DNA of 62,796 bases from Companilactobacillus futsaii JCM 17355 (GTDB lineage: Bacteria > Bacillota > Bacilli > Lactobacillales > Lactobacillaceae). Made by a program: the position numbers and the translations under genes. Below the pieces are notes generated by a model that saw only the letters and a list, made by a program, of their open reading frames with translations, did not search any database and was not told the DNA's origin. Positions 9,644 to 18,167 of this stretch are shown here, piece by piece; the stretch's first letter is position 1; each line of letters opens with the position of its first letter. Location of the stretch: NCBI RefSeq assembly GCF_001435505.1, contig NZ_AZDO01000146.1:8424-71219 (forward strand). Reading direction: 5' to 3'.

Positions 9644-10470
9644 TGAGTGAAAGCATTTTAATTCAACGGTTAGATGGAACAACATATAACCTTGATGATT
9701 TAGGCATTCGGGTTATTAGTTTTGACCCACCAAGTCCAAATTATCAATTTACATACACACAGATTCATGAGACAAGAGCAACGTTGACTGATACGCAAGT
9801 TCAACAGACAACGGCTCCATTAGTGATTCGTGTGAAAGCCAAAAATGTTTATGATTATGAGTTAATGCGCCAAAGAGTGTTGAAGATATTCGCAAGTTAC
9901 GAAGATTTTTATGTAATCAATATGCGAATACCTACGATTCGTTGGAAGGTGCGTGCAGAAGCATTTGATTTTCCGAGACAAGGCAGTTTCTGGTATTCGC
10001 AACCAATAACCATCAATTTGGTTTATGGAGAAGGATTCGCAGAAACAGTATTTACGACAGCCGAAAATGATTTCACAGTTCCAAGTAATTTGATGAGTTG
10101 GGGACTTGGTGTTCCGAGTGATGAAAAAATTTCATACAAATATAGCAATCAAAGTAACTTCGACATTTGGAATTTGGGACACATTCCACTCAAGGCTGAT
10201 GAAAGACCAGTATTGATTGAATTTACAGGGAATGTTGGAAGTCAATTATCAATAGAAAATAAAACCACCGATCAAACGCTAACGTTTAAGAAAGCATTGA
10301 ATGGTGGCAATAAATTGCAGATTTATGGTTTGAAACCTGTTTTAGACGGTGTTTCAGCATTTCAATATAGTAATCATGAATTTCTAGACTTTGCAGTAGG
10401 CAAGAATGAAATCGTAGTAAGTGGTGCAAGTAATTGGACGATAAGTTTTACAACGAGATTTTATTATTAA
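9643..10470 (+). CDS. Distal tail protein (Dit)
   Basis: 275 residues. The N-terminal half is the Dit/SPP1 gp19.1-type domain: the early segment L-D-D-L-G-I-R-V and the F-D-F-P-R region are characteristic. The C-terminal half is a galectin-like beta domain. Dit forms the hexameric hub joining tail tube to baseplate. It lies between the tape measure and tail endopeptidase genes, the invariant order in LAB siphophages. Start codon ATG overlaps the upstream stop by 1 nt. Confidence 0.85.
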   Translation: MSESILIQRLDGTTYNLDDLGIRVISFDPPSPNYQFTYTQIHETRATLTDTQVQQTTAPLVIRVKAKNVYDYELMRQRVLKIFASYEDFYVINMRIPTIRWKVRAEAFDFPRQGSFWYSQPITINLVYGEGFAETVFTTAENDFTVPSNLMSWGLGVPSDEKISYKYSNQSNFDIWNLGHIPLKADERPVLIEFTGNVGSQLSIENKTTDQTLTFKKALNGGNKLQIYGLKPVLDGVSAFQYSNHEFLDFAVGKNEIVVSGASNWTISFTTRFYY

Positions 10471-10482
10471 GGGGGTGTTCAT

Positions 10483-11664
10483 ATGTTGTATATATCCGAT
10501 TTGGCAGGTAACCAAGAACCGTTGCTTGTAAGTGATGTTCATATTACCCAACAGTTGAATACGGTCGAACAGTTGGACTTTACAACGATAAATATTCCCG
10601 ATAATGAATCGGCGTATAAAATGCTTCAACCAAGGTCAATAATTACAGTTCCAGAAACAGGCGAACAGTATCGAATATCCGAGAATGATGGAACGACGTT
10701 TGGTAATAATTATCAAAGGACGATTACAGGGTTGCAGGTATTGCAAGACCTTGACGATCATTTAATCATGGATAAATTGACAGGTTCCCAGAGTTTGGAT
10801 AGTACCATGCAATTCTTGACGAAGGGAACAAAATTCACATATACGATTCATGATAGTTTTGATAATTTTGATTTTGGCGAAGACGGAATCGGTCAAGAAA
10901 AGGCATTAGGATTATTTACCGATACAGTCATGAATGATTTTAAGTTTGAGTTTAAGGCACACGGGTATCACATTGATATTTATAAATCGTTGGGAGAACA
11001 CAATGCGTTTGTTTATGTATCAGGAAGCGATATTTACACGCTTGCAGATACAGGAGATTATACGCAGATTAGAACACATATTTATGGAGTAGGTAAAACT
11101 ACCGAGACGACAACAGAAAATAGCTCTGACAGTTCGCAATCGTCCGATTCAGACGATTCAAGTGATGATACAGACAGTACGACAACATCAAGCACAGTTA
11201 AGGCAGAATATACCAGTCCATTTGCAAAAGTCTATGGAGTGATTGACGATGATTTATTTACAGATGATAATGCGACTACCGAAGACCAATTAATTCAAGA
11301 GATGAAAGCAAAGCTCAAAGATTATCCATCAATTCAGTACACGGCGAACGTAAATAAGTTTGAGACTAATAACCCAACCGACAAATTAAATGACCCGACA
11401 ATAGGTAATTGGGGTTATCTAAAAGATAGAAATGACATTGATGTTGAAACTCGTGTTATTCAGAAGGATTTATACCCACAGAGTAACCAAGAAGATACAT
11501 TAACATTTGGTAATTTTATGCTTGATCCAAATAAAATGATTGCTCAATTACAGTCAAATCGTATGACTGATACAAAAGCAATCAAAGAATTGCAATCTAA
11601 GCAATCAAATGCTGATGTAAACAGTCAATTTGATGTTACAAAGGTAGGCGAAGTTGATGACTGA
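10483..11664 (+). CDS. Tail-tip endopeptidase / Tal protein
   Basis: 393 residues. The N-terminal 200 residues fit the prophage endopeptidase tail (Tal, gp27-like hub) family, including the segment with R-S-I-I-T-V-P-E-T-G-E. A Ser/Asp/Thr-rich linker (about 207-240) interrupts the protein and looks disordered. It forms the tail tip below Dit. AAGGGGGTG precedes the ATG. Its 3' end overlaps the fibre gene by 8 nt. No separate C-terminal hydrolase domain is apparent. Confidence 0.8.
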   Translation: MLYISDLAGNQEPLLVSDVHITQQLNTVEQLDFTTINIPDNESAYKMLQPRSIITVPETGEQYRISENDGTTFGNNYQRTITGLQVLQDLDDHLIMDKLTGSQSLDSTMQFLTKGTKFTYTIHDSFDNFDFGEDGIGQEKALGLFTDTVMNDFKFEFKAHGYHIDIYKSLGEHNAFVYVSGSDIYTLADTGDYTQIRTHIYGVGKTTETTTENSSDSSQSSDSDDSSDDTDSTTTSSTVKAEYTSPFAKVYGVIDDDLFTDDNATTEDQLIQEMKAKLKDYPSIQYTANVNKFETNNPTDKLNDPTIGNWGYLKDRNDIDVETRVIQKDLYPQSNQEDTLTFGNFMLDPNKMIAQLQSNRMTDTKAIKELQSKQSNADVNSQFDVTKVGEVDD

Positions 11665-13108
11665 TATATTTAAAATGTCAAAGAATGGGACAGCATTCTT
11701 TCCACAGACCCATGTACAAGCTGTTTTGGGTATTTATGATTTTGTAGACGACATTGTTCAAAAATCCAAGGTAAATTTATCAGATTACTTGACCAAAGAA
11801 CAGGTTAAAACAGCAATAAGTGAAGCTACCGAAGGATTAAAGCCAGACCTAAGTAATTATCTTACAAAAGACGAAATTGTTTCTAAGGTCCAATCAGTGG
11901 TAAATAAGGCTATCAAGGATAATAACGATAAATCGGGTTATCAGACAGGGGAACAGGTTCAGGAAGCAATTACCAGTGCACTTAATGACTATGTGAAGTC
12001 TGATGGATTAGACGAAAAGATTTTGAATGAAATCAAAGCCAATGCACCTGATGTATCAGGATTTCAGACATCAACGCAAGTTCAGTCTTTAATTAAGAAC
12101 GCATTAAAAACCTATTTGAACAGTGATGAAGTCCAAGAAAAGATAGATAGTGCAGTGGAGAATATCACTCCTACCGATCTAAGTGATTATCCAACGAAAG
12201 ATGAAGTCAAAACTCAAGTTGATAATGCAATTTCAGGATTGAAACCGGATTTATCGAATTACCTGACTAAAGACGAAGTAACCGCTCAAATCAATAGTGC
12301 AAAGCCAGATTTATCAAGTTACATAACCCAAGCCGAAGTAACGGCTCAAATTGATAAGGCAAAGCCAGATTTAACAGATTACGCAACCAAAGCAGAAGTA
12401 ACATCCCAGATTTCAGGATTAAAACCAGATTTAACAGATTATCCAACGAAGAGTGATGTAAGCAGTCAAATTAGTAAGGCAGTTGCCGATATAAAACCAG
12501 ATATGACTAATTACATGACTAGCACGCAGGTTAAAGACGCTATTTCTAAAGCGACAGAAGGTTTATCGCCAGACATGGCTAATTACCTTACCAAAGCCGA
12601 AACAGTGTCTAAAATCCAAAGCGTGGTAAATTCAGCGATTGCAGAAGCAAAGCCAGATTTATCAAGTTATCAGACGGCAACGCAAGTAAATTCAGCAATC
12701 AATAGTGCAATAAGTAATATAAATTTGTCGAATTATTATACGAAGGGTCAAACAATATCGCAGATCAATAGCAAGATTTCAGAGAATGAGCCAACGTTTA
12801 TACATCAGCAGTTGTCAATCAACACTAATGTTTTTACAGGTTCAGCGTATATCACGAAACAAGGTAGATTAGTAACGATTCAGTATTCAGGAATGGATGC
12901 AAACAGTAATTACACTACCTTTGCCAGTCTGCCAAGTTGGGCATATCCAATGAATACCGTTAGTAGCATAGTATTTACAATGGACCAAAATTATCATAGT
13001 TACAGTGCAGGTGCAGTAAATATAGATACGTCGGGGAATGTCACATTACAAACATCAATAACGTATGGTTATGCTCAATTTACGGTTACGTATGTGACGA
13101 GTTATTAG
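11657..13108 (+). CDS. Repeat-rich tail fibre / receptor-binding protein
   Basis: About 483 residues. Residues about 35-375 consist of many imperfect 17-27-residue repeats built on P-D-L-S-N-Y-L-T-K-x-E-V and S-x-[IV]-x-x-A, a pattern of trimeric fibre shafts. The last 100 residues (from about 380) form a beta-rich domain likely to be the receptor-binding head. ATG 11657 is preferred over the TTG at 11654. The repeats are probably hotspots for recombination between fibres. It lies between the tail tip and the baseplate gene. Confidence 0.75.
   Translation: MTDIFKMSKNGTAFFPQTHVQAVLGIYDFVDDIVQKSKVNLSDYLTKEQVKTAISEATEGLKPDLSNYLTKDEIVSKVQSVVNKAIKDNNDKSGYQTGEQVQEAITSALNDYVKSDGLDEKILNEIKANAPDVSGFQTSTQVQSLIKNALKTYLNSDEVQEKIDSAVENITPTDLSDYPTKDEVKTQVDNAISGLKPDLSNYLTKDEVTAQINSAKPDLSSYITQAEVTAQIDKAKPDLTDYATKAEVTSQISGLKPDLTDYPTKSDVSSQISKAVADIKPDMTNYMTSTQVKDAISKATEGLSPDMANYLTKAETVSKIQSVVNSAIAEAKPDLSSYQTATQVNSAINSAISNINLSNYYTKGQTISQINSKISENEPTFIHQQLSINTNVFTGSAYITKQGRLVTIQYSGMDANSNYTTFASLPSWAYPMNTVSSIVFTMDQNYHSYSAGAVNIDTSGNVTLQTSITYGYAQFTVTYVTSY
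11780..12780 (+). repeat. Imperfect coding repeats of the fibre shaft
   Basis: At least eight copies of a unit encoding K-P-D-[LM]-[ST]-[NSD]-Y with variable spacing, partly conserved at nucleotide level (AAGCCAGATTTATCAAGTTA recurs at about 12301 and 12651). This is fibre-shaft expansion and not a CRISPR array: no fixed-length spacers. Confidence 0.75.
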
Positions 13109-13117
13109 GGGGAGAAA

Positions 13118-13573
13118 ATGGAATTTAAGAAGATAGAAACGAATACACCTTATCCTGATTTTTTGAAGATTAATGATGATAATTTCAAAGTCGTATCTAA
13201 CGAGATGGCTTCGGTGTGGAAGGTCTTAACAGATAATTATATTGTTGATCCAAGTATTGTACCGACATCAGTATTCAAACCCTTGTATGCGACGAGAGAT
13301 GATTCAGCAATTTATAAGAATTGGCTTTATGATTTCAATAAGTTGGAAACGTTAATTAATCATTTAATCAATAAGGGGTTCAATAAGAATGACATAATCC
13401 GAACGGATTTCAGTAATTTCAAGGTGTTCACGTTGAACATACCTGAAACGATATATTTTACAAAAGATTATATAGACACAGTAAATAAAGATTGGCTCAA
13501 GGTTTCCGAATTAATTGGAGACATGAACGCCAGTCTTATTTTTTACGGGTTTAAAAGAAAGGAAAATCAATAA
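13118..13573 (+). CDS. Phage protein of unknown function between fibre and BppU
   Basis: 151 residues, no motif I recognise and no signal peptide or membrane segment. It begins 9 nt after the fibre stop with GGGGGAG upstream and its stop overlaps the BppU ATG (TAATG), so it is translationally coupled to the baseplate gene. Position suggests a baseplate component or assembly factor. Rich in Asn, Lys and aromatic residues. Confidence 0.6.
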   Translation: MEFKKIETNTPYPDFLKINDDNFKVVSNEMASVWKVLTDNYIVDPSIVPTSVFKPLYATRDDSAIYKNWLYDFNKLETLINHLINKGFNKNDIIRTDFSNFKVFTLNIPETIYFTKDYIDTVNKDWLKVSELIGDMNASLIFYGFKRKENQ

Positions 13574-15012
13574 TGGACGAAAACAAAGATAAAATTTTGA
13601 ACCAAGATTCATGGTTGCCCGCAACTCCTGATTCTGTTGGTGGATTCTTAAAAATCGACCTTAACAAAGTTGATTTAGTTACCTATTCATTAAATAAGAG
13701 ATTCAGACAGGGAGAAAATGGGGCAGATTTAAAGATGTGGTTCTATGATGGCAATATTCCCCATCAGTTAGACCCTGACAATGCTTCTGTTACCTTGTAT
13801 GGAGAAGATTCAAACAGTAAGTTTAAAGTCGTGAGCGCTCAACCTGATACAGATTGGCAAAGTGGACGAGTAACCATGTATTTGCCATCTCAATGCTTTG
13901 CGAGTGCAGGTCAATATAAGCGCATGGTTGTTGAAGTTAAGAATAGCGATCAAGTAATCGCAACGATTAATTTTAACCTTGATGTCTTACCAAATGATTT
14001 TTATAACATCAGTATTGGCTCGGAGAATTTCTCTAGCCAGTTGAGTGATGAAATTATTCAAAGATTGCAAGAAGCAAACGATAAGGCTGAAAAGAGTGCC
14101 AATGCGGCAGATGACGCAATCAAGAAATTTCAATCCGATTATGACGCATTAAATCAAATCGGCAGTAATATCAAAGAATTATTTGCAAACAATGATGTCG
14201 TATCAAAGGCAACGTTCAATGAACATGTAACATCAATGGCAACGAAGACATATAAAGCTAGTGACATTGATTGGCAAGATCCATTTAATTCATGGCACCA
14301 AGCAGGTGGTTCAAGTCTGATTTTACGAGATGGCGTTGTTGAAATGTCAATCGCTGCATTTAGTAATACGTCAGGTGGTTCAACGGTATTCCTATTACCT
14401 AAGGAATGTCGCCCACAGTCTGAAAAGATTGGGGTTGGTGTTGCAATGGATAGTGATGGACACAATGCTGAACCTGTATTCTTATCATTCATGCCAGATG
14501 GTCGTGTTATTTTGGAAGACACGACACATGACACAACGAAGGTAGTATTCACGACTGCATATTCATTGGCTCTTGATGAGAGTGAGACGAATAATAATAA
14601 GCCTGTTTCAATCATTGAGAATCAAAAAGATGTAACAAATACTCCTATTATTGGTGTATATCAACCAACGAATATTTATGGACCTGATGGCACAATCGGT
14701 CGTGCATTAACCGTAGGTCAAACATATTCAGTAGCCAATACAGGTACCTTGAATGGCAAGAAGGTATTGAGAGTAGCAACCAATGAATGGGTATATCAAG
14801 ACCAAGTCGCATATTCTTATGTTGTGGTATCGGGTCAAATCAAAGCGACAGGAACAGCTCAAACCGGCTATCACGAATCAGGAGAGCAATACACTATGAA
14901 TCTAACCGAAGGCACACCATTTGTTTATGACCGTAAAATGGAAATCGGTGGGCATATAGCTTACCGTGTCGCAACAGATCAATATTTGGATAGCAGATAT
15001 GGAACAGTCTAA
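13573..15012 (+). CDS. BppU-family baseplate upper protein with C-terminal SLAP-like modules
   Basis: 479 residues. The first 140 residues fit the BppU N-terminal domain, which anchors receptor-binding proteins to Dit. A coiled-coil linker (about 165-200) and a beta-rich middle follow. The last 120 residues carry two copies of the module found in the lysins of this window (R-V-A-T-N-E-W-V and R-V-A-T-D-Q-Y-L), the SLAP-type wall-binding signature. A receptor-binding role in which the phage grips secondary wall polymer through SLAP modules is inference. The stop codon lies inside the terminator that follows. Confidence 0.75.
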   Translation: MDENKDKILNQDSWLPATPDSVGGFLKIDLNKVDLVTYSLNKRFRQGENGADLKMWFYDGNIPHQLDPDNASVTLYGEDSNSKFKVVSAQPDTDWQSGRVTMYLPSQCFASAGQYKRMVVEVKNSDQVIATINFNLDVLPNDFYNISIGSENFSSQLSDEIIQRLQEANDKAEKSANAADDAIKKFQSDYDALNQIGSNIKELFANNDVVSKATFNEHVTSMATKTYKASDIDWQDPFNSWHQAGGSSLILRDGVVEMSIAAFSNTSGGSTVFLLPKECRPQSEKIGVGVAMDSDGHNAEPVFLSFMPDGRVILEDTTHDTTKVVFTTAYSLALDESETNNNKPVSIIENQKDVTNTPIIGVYQPTNIYGPDGTIGRALTVGQTYSVANTGTLNGKKVLRVATNEWVYQDQVAYSYVVVSGQIKATGTAQTGYHESGEQYTMNLTEGTPFVYDRKMEIGGHIAYRVATDQYLDSRYGTV

Positions 15013-15037
15013 CGAATGTTAGATTGTTTCTTTTTTT
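15005..15037 (+). terminator. Intrinsic terminator after the structural genes
   Basis: Arms CAGTCTAAC and GTTAGATTG around GAAT, followed by a run broken only by one C. It overlaps the BppU stop codon. It may reduce read-through into the lysis genes and set their dose relative to structural proteins. Confidence 0.7.
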
Positions 15038-15056
15038 ATGAAGGGGGGCGAAGCCA

Positions 15057-15329
15057 TTGCCTTTGACGACGATATTAACCGTTATTTCGATATTTGGGGC
15101 AATTGGTGGTTTCCTTTGGAGTTTTTTTAACTTGTTGAAAAAGTTTATTGAATTTATTGATTCTGTTGATTCAGTTATTACCCATGTTAATGAATTAGAT
15201 GAGCGTTCGGGGAACACTCACAATGATATTTATGACCAGTTGCATGACCAGAGCGAGCATTTATCAAGGCATGATGAACAGTTAAAAACACTGTTTGAAT
15301 GGAAAAAAGAAAAGAGTAAAGGGGGGTAA
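15057..15329 (+). CDS. Small membrane/coiled-coil protein of the lysis module
   Basis: 90 residues: a hydrophobic N-terminal segment (about residues 5-28) then a charged amphipathic helix, the layout of XhlA-like and holin-accessory proteins encoded next to holins. The start is TTG at 15057, with AAGGGGGGCG upstream and no alternative ATG. It ends 3 nt before the holin ATG. Exact role unproven; it might modulate holin timing. Confidence 0.6.
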   Translation: MPLTTILTVISIFGAIGGFLWSFFNLLKKFIEFIDSVDSVITHVNELDERSGNTHNDIYDQLHDQSEHLSRHDEQLKTLFEWKKEKSKGG

Positions 15330-15332
15330 TTT

Positions 15333-15632
15333 ATGGATATAATACAAGGTTTTGGATTAGTAAGTGCGCCAGAATTAGCAATTATAGGTATTGGAGTATA
15401 TTTCATAATCCAAGCGATCAAGTTATCAAAGTTAAAGATAGCTAACACATATCTACCATTTATCGCAATGGTGGTCGGCATTATTGTCGGTCTAGTCATT
15501 GCAGGAATCTTTGGAGATGTAAGCCTAGGCAAAGCAGGTCTTGCAGGCTTTCTAGTCGGTGGGACGACTGCCGGTCTATTTACAGGGTTCAAAGGTGTTA
15601 CAGGTGGTTACGAATCAAATGACAAGCACTAA
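15333..15632 (+). CDS. Phage holin
   Basis: 99 residues with two to three hydrophobic helices (about 10-27, 40-62, 67-85), Gly-rich, and a short charged C-terminus, preceding the endolysin gene by 17 nt. This is the classical holin layout; the sequence resembles the Gram-positive Hol44-type group, though I am not sure of the exact family. It would permeabilise the membrane to trigger lysis. Confidence 0.8.
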   Translation: MDIIQGFGLVSAPELAIIGIGVYFIIQAIKLSKLKIANTYLPFIAMVVGIIVGLVIAGIFGDVSLGKAGLAGFLVGGTTAGLFTGFKGVTGGYESNDKH

Positions 15633-15649
15633 TAGAAAGGAATTTTAAA

Positions 15650-16645
15650 ATGGCACAATTTAATATCAATACACAATATGCTTTGGGAGCAAATGAAGGT
15701 TCATCCCAAAGAACGAATAATATGTTTATTATCCTTCATGAAACAACGAATGTAGGTGCTGCTAATAATGCAATTTATTTCAAAAATAATTGGTCAACGA
15801 CACAAACCTATGTGCAATATGTTATCGGTGATGGGGGTAAGATTTACCAAGTTGGTTCTGATGGCTACGTTGCTTGGGGTGCAGGTTCATATGCAAATGC
15901 CAATTCTCCAGTCCAGATCGAATTGGCTCGTACAAATGATAAAGCGACATTCCAAAAGGATTATGAAACATTTGTCAATTTTGCCCGTTATAAGGCTCAA
16001 CAATTTGGCATTCCATGTACCCTTGATACAGGTGGCAAGTATGATAAAGGAATCAAGACCCATTATTGGGTATCACAAAATATTTGGGGCAGTCATATTG
16101 ACCCTGTTCAAAGTTACCTATATCCAAAATGGGGTATCACTCAAGAGCAATTAGCTCATGATATTGCATACGGTATTAATGGCACTTCTGGTGGTTCCAC
16201 TGGTGGGAGTTCAACGAAACCTAGCACACCTGCAAGAAATGTTGTCACAGTCAAAAATGGACCATCAACTGGTATCGCTGGTTGGAATAGCAAGGGTGAA
16301 ATTGTTGCGGGATCAAATACAACTTTTGTAAATGGTTCAAGTTGGCAATCTGCTGGAATTAAAATTATTAACGGTTTACCAATGTACAAGGTTGCAACCG
16401 ATGAATACATTCCAAAAAAGTACACTGATCAAGCTGGAATTATTACAATCAACGCAATCAAAGGAATTGTTGCATATGACGGAAATGGAAATAGTATTTC
16501 AGGAACTGAACGAACGTTTACTGATTTTAGTAAATGGCAATCACCTGATAGTGGGGTAAAAGTCATCAACGGAACGATTTACTTCCAAGTAGCTACAAAT
16601 GAATATATCAGCGCTTTTTACACTATCGGTGGCGGAAACAAATAA
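15650..16645 (+). CDS. Endolysin: N-acetylmuramoyl-L-alanine amidase with two SLAP-type modules
   Basis: 331 residues. Residues 1-175 form an Amidase_2 domain; probable zinc ligands are H30 (I-L-H-E-T), H138 (T-H-Y-W-V-S) and H149 (S-H-I-D-P). A Gly/Ser/Thr linker (about 176-195) leads to two SLAP-type repeats, each ending in the signature [KQ]-V-A-T-[DN]-E-Y-I (about residues 246 and 315). There is no signal peptide, so export depends on the holin. It cleaves the amide between MurNAc and the stem peptide. AAAGGA precedes the ATG. Confidence 0.92.
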   Translation: MAQFNINTQYALGANEGSSQRTNNMFIILHETTNVGAANNAIYFKNNWSTTQTYVQYVIGDGGKIYQVGSDGYVAWGAGSYANANSPVQIELARTNDKATFQKDYETFVNFARYKAQQFGIPCTLDTGGKYDKGIKTHYWVSQNIWGSHIDPVQSYLYPKWGITQEQLAHDIAYGINGTSGGSTGGSSTKPSTPARNVVTVKNGPSTGIAGWNSKGEIVAGSNTTFVNGSSWQSAGIKIINGLPMYKVATDEYIPKKYTDQAGIITINAIKGIVAYDGNGNSISGTERTFTDFSKWQSPDSGVKVINGTIYFQVATNEYISAFYTIGGGNK

Positions 16646-16660
16646 AAGGAGAAATGAATA

Positions 16661-17452
16661 ATGATTAGAAGATTCAATTCAAATGGTATTTTTTCAACAC
16701 AAGAAAATATCATTGATTTATATATTTTAAATGGGAATACTTTTGTGAAAAATGGTAATACTTTGGGCTCTCATACTGCATGGAAGTACCAAGAATATGC
16801 ATATGATGAATCATTAAAAAGAAAATTTTTTAAAGTTGATAATACAGAGTGGGCTTGTCTTGAAAAACAAAATCAAAATATTAAAGTAGATTTTGACAAT
16901 TCAGATGGTAATTATACTGTAATTATTGACAGAGACTTTGATTATTTAGTCCCTAGAACTTTTACTTTATATCCTGTAGATAGTTATCATTCTGATTCAG
17001 AAACTACGCAGGTTTATCAAACTGACGGGGGTAGATTTATCACTAATGGTGGGATTGAAATGTTTGATTCTACAACTAGTAATGGAGTAACTATTTCTAG
17101 TTATAATACAGGATTTAGAGTTGATAACACTGATTATTATAGTATGAAAAGCGTATTTCCAGATTCCAAACTTACTTATTCTAGTGGATCAGTTTATGGT
17201 GAAAACGTAACAGCAATTAATAAAATTATTAATGTCAATAGTGTTGCACCAGATTATTTTGACCTAAACGGAAATGCAGTAACTAATATTCATTATAATT
17301 TAGGCCATCAAATATTATCAGATGCGGTTTATACGACTAATGATAGAACTGGCTTTAAGATTGGTGATAATCAATTTATTAATATAAACGATGCTACTGG
17401 AACACCGCTTATGTATGGTAGATATTTTCCAGAACAAAAAGGAGTGAATTAA
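16661..17452 (+). CDS. Prophage cargo protein made of degenerate SLAP-like repeats
   Basis: 263 residues, 15 nt after the endolysin. I see no catalytic domain and no signal peptide. The chain appears to be three to four divergent copies of the wall-binding signature: F-K-V-D-N-T-E-W, F-R-V-D-N-T-D-Y and F-K-I-G-D-N-Q-F. It is more AT-rich than the structural genes. It may be released at lysis or ride with the particle; competing with host wall proteins for binding sites is a guess. AAAGGAG precedes the ATG. Confidence 0.6.
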   Translation: MIRRFNSNGIFSTQENIIDLYILNGNTFVKNGNTLGSHTAWKYQEYAYDESLKRKFFKVDNTEWACLEKQNQNIKVDFDNSDGNYTVIIDRDFDYLVPRTFTLYPVDSYHSDSETTQVYQTDGGRFITNGGIEMFDSTTSNGVTISSYNTGFRVDNTDYYSMKSVFPDSKLTYSSGSVYGENVTAINKIINVNSVAPDYFDLNGNAVTNIHYNLGHQILSDAVYTTNDRTGFKIGDNQFININDATGTPLMYGRYFPEQKGVN

Positions 17453-17454
17453 TT

Positions 17455-18114
17455 ATGTTAAATATTTTTGTAGGTGGATCAGGAGCAACAACAAGTTTTA
17501 TAGTTGATGGTTCCGAATTATCACATTGGGGTGTTAGTGTAAACAACTTTAATGTTATAACAGTCACTAAGACGGGAGAAGCAAAGTTTGTTAAAAGAGT
17601 ATACGGTGCAAAGTCTGCTACGGTTACATTTCAAACTTATCATTATAATTGTGAAGAATTAGAGAACTTAGGTTACTATTTAGAAAATGCAGTACAATTA
17701 TTTAGAAATGCGGAGGGACCTACTGATAGTATTAATATTTTAGGACATTCTAATGTTGGTAACGCTATTGTTAGATGGTTAGAAACCTATACCCCTAACT
17801 ACATTAATGAAATTGTTACTGCAGCTACTCCATATAATGGAAAGGCAGTTACAGTTAAACAAACAGGATTTGTAAAAGAAGTTATGGCAGATAAAGATAG
17901 GATTAAATATAATAGTGTCCATGTATTTGTTGCTAGAGATGATCGATATAATACTTTTCCAAGTACGATTGCAAATGATGGTACGATTGCAGAAGATAGT
18001 GCCTTGTGTGGTTCTTTGGTATTCCCTGGCAGTGTCACTGTATGTAATAACCAAAATCATGGAACTATAATGTGGTCACCTGAAGTTATAAATGTTGTAA
18101 AAAAATGGTTTTAA
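17455..18114 (+). CDS. Alpha/beta hydrolase (DUF915-like), prophage cargo
   Basis: 219 residues, starting 2 nt after the previous stop. The fold markers are a nucleophile elbow I-L-G-H-S-N-V-G (Ser at about residue 103), a possible acid in F-V-A-R-D-D-R, and a late His in N-H-G-T-I-M-W, the layout of the DUF915 cell-surface hydrolase family common in lactobacilli. No signal peptide is present although most family members are secreted. Substrate unknown. Terminal gene of the phage transcription unit. Confidence 0.6.
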   Translation: MLNIFVGGSGATTSFIVDGSELSHWGVSVNNFNVITVTKTGEAKFVKRVYGAKSATVTFQTYHYNCEELENLGYYLENAVQLFRNAEGPTDSINILGHSNVGNAIVRWLETYTPNYINEIVTAATPYNGKAVTVKQTGFVKEVMADKDRIKYNSVHVFVARDDRYNTFPSTIANDGTIAEDSALCGSLVFPGSVTVCNNQNHGTIMWSPEVINVVKKWF

Positions 18115-18117
18115 AAA

Positions 18118-18167
18118 GAGGATCATCTATAAGTATTTTTATACTTATGGATGATCCTCTTTTTTTA
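18118..18167. terminator. Strong terminator ending the prophage late operon
   Basis: A 19-bp stem (18118-18136 with 18141-18159, one wobble) with a TTTT loop and a following T-run. It also lies just after the 3' end of the minus-strand membrane gene and is A-rich upstream, so it probably works in both directions. Confidence 0.9.

Noticed and set aside
11780-12780. CRISPR-like repeat array in the fibre gene
   Set aside because: Repeats are in one reading frame, vary in length and sequence, and encode a coherent fibre shaft.
14154-14615. Minus-strand ORF of 153 codons opposite the BppU gene
   Set aside because: Lies fully within the baseplate gene, has no ribosome site and no domain character.
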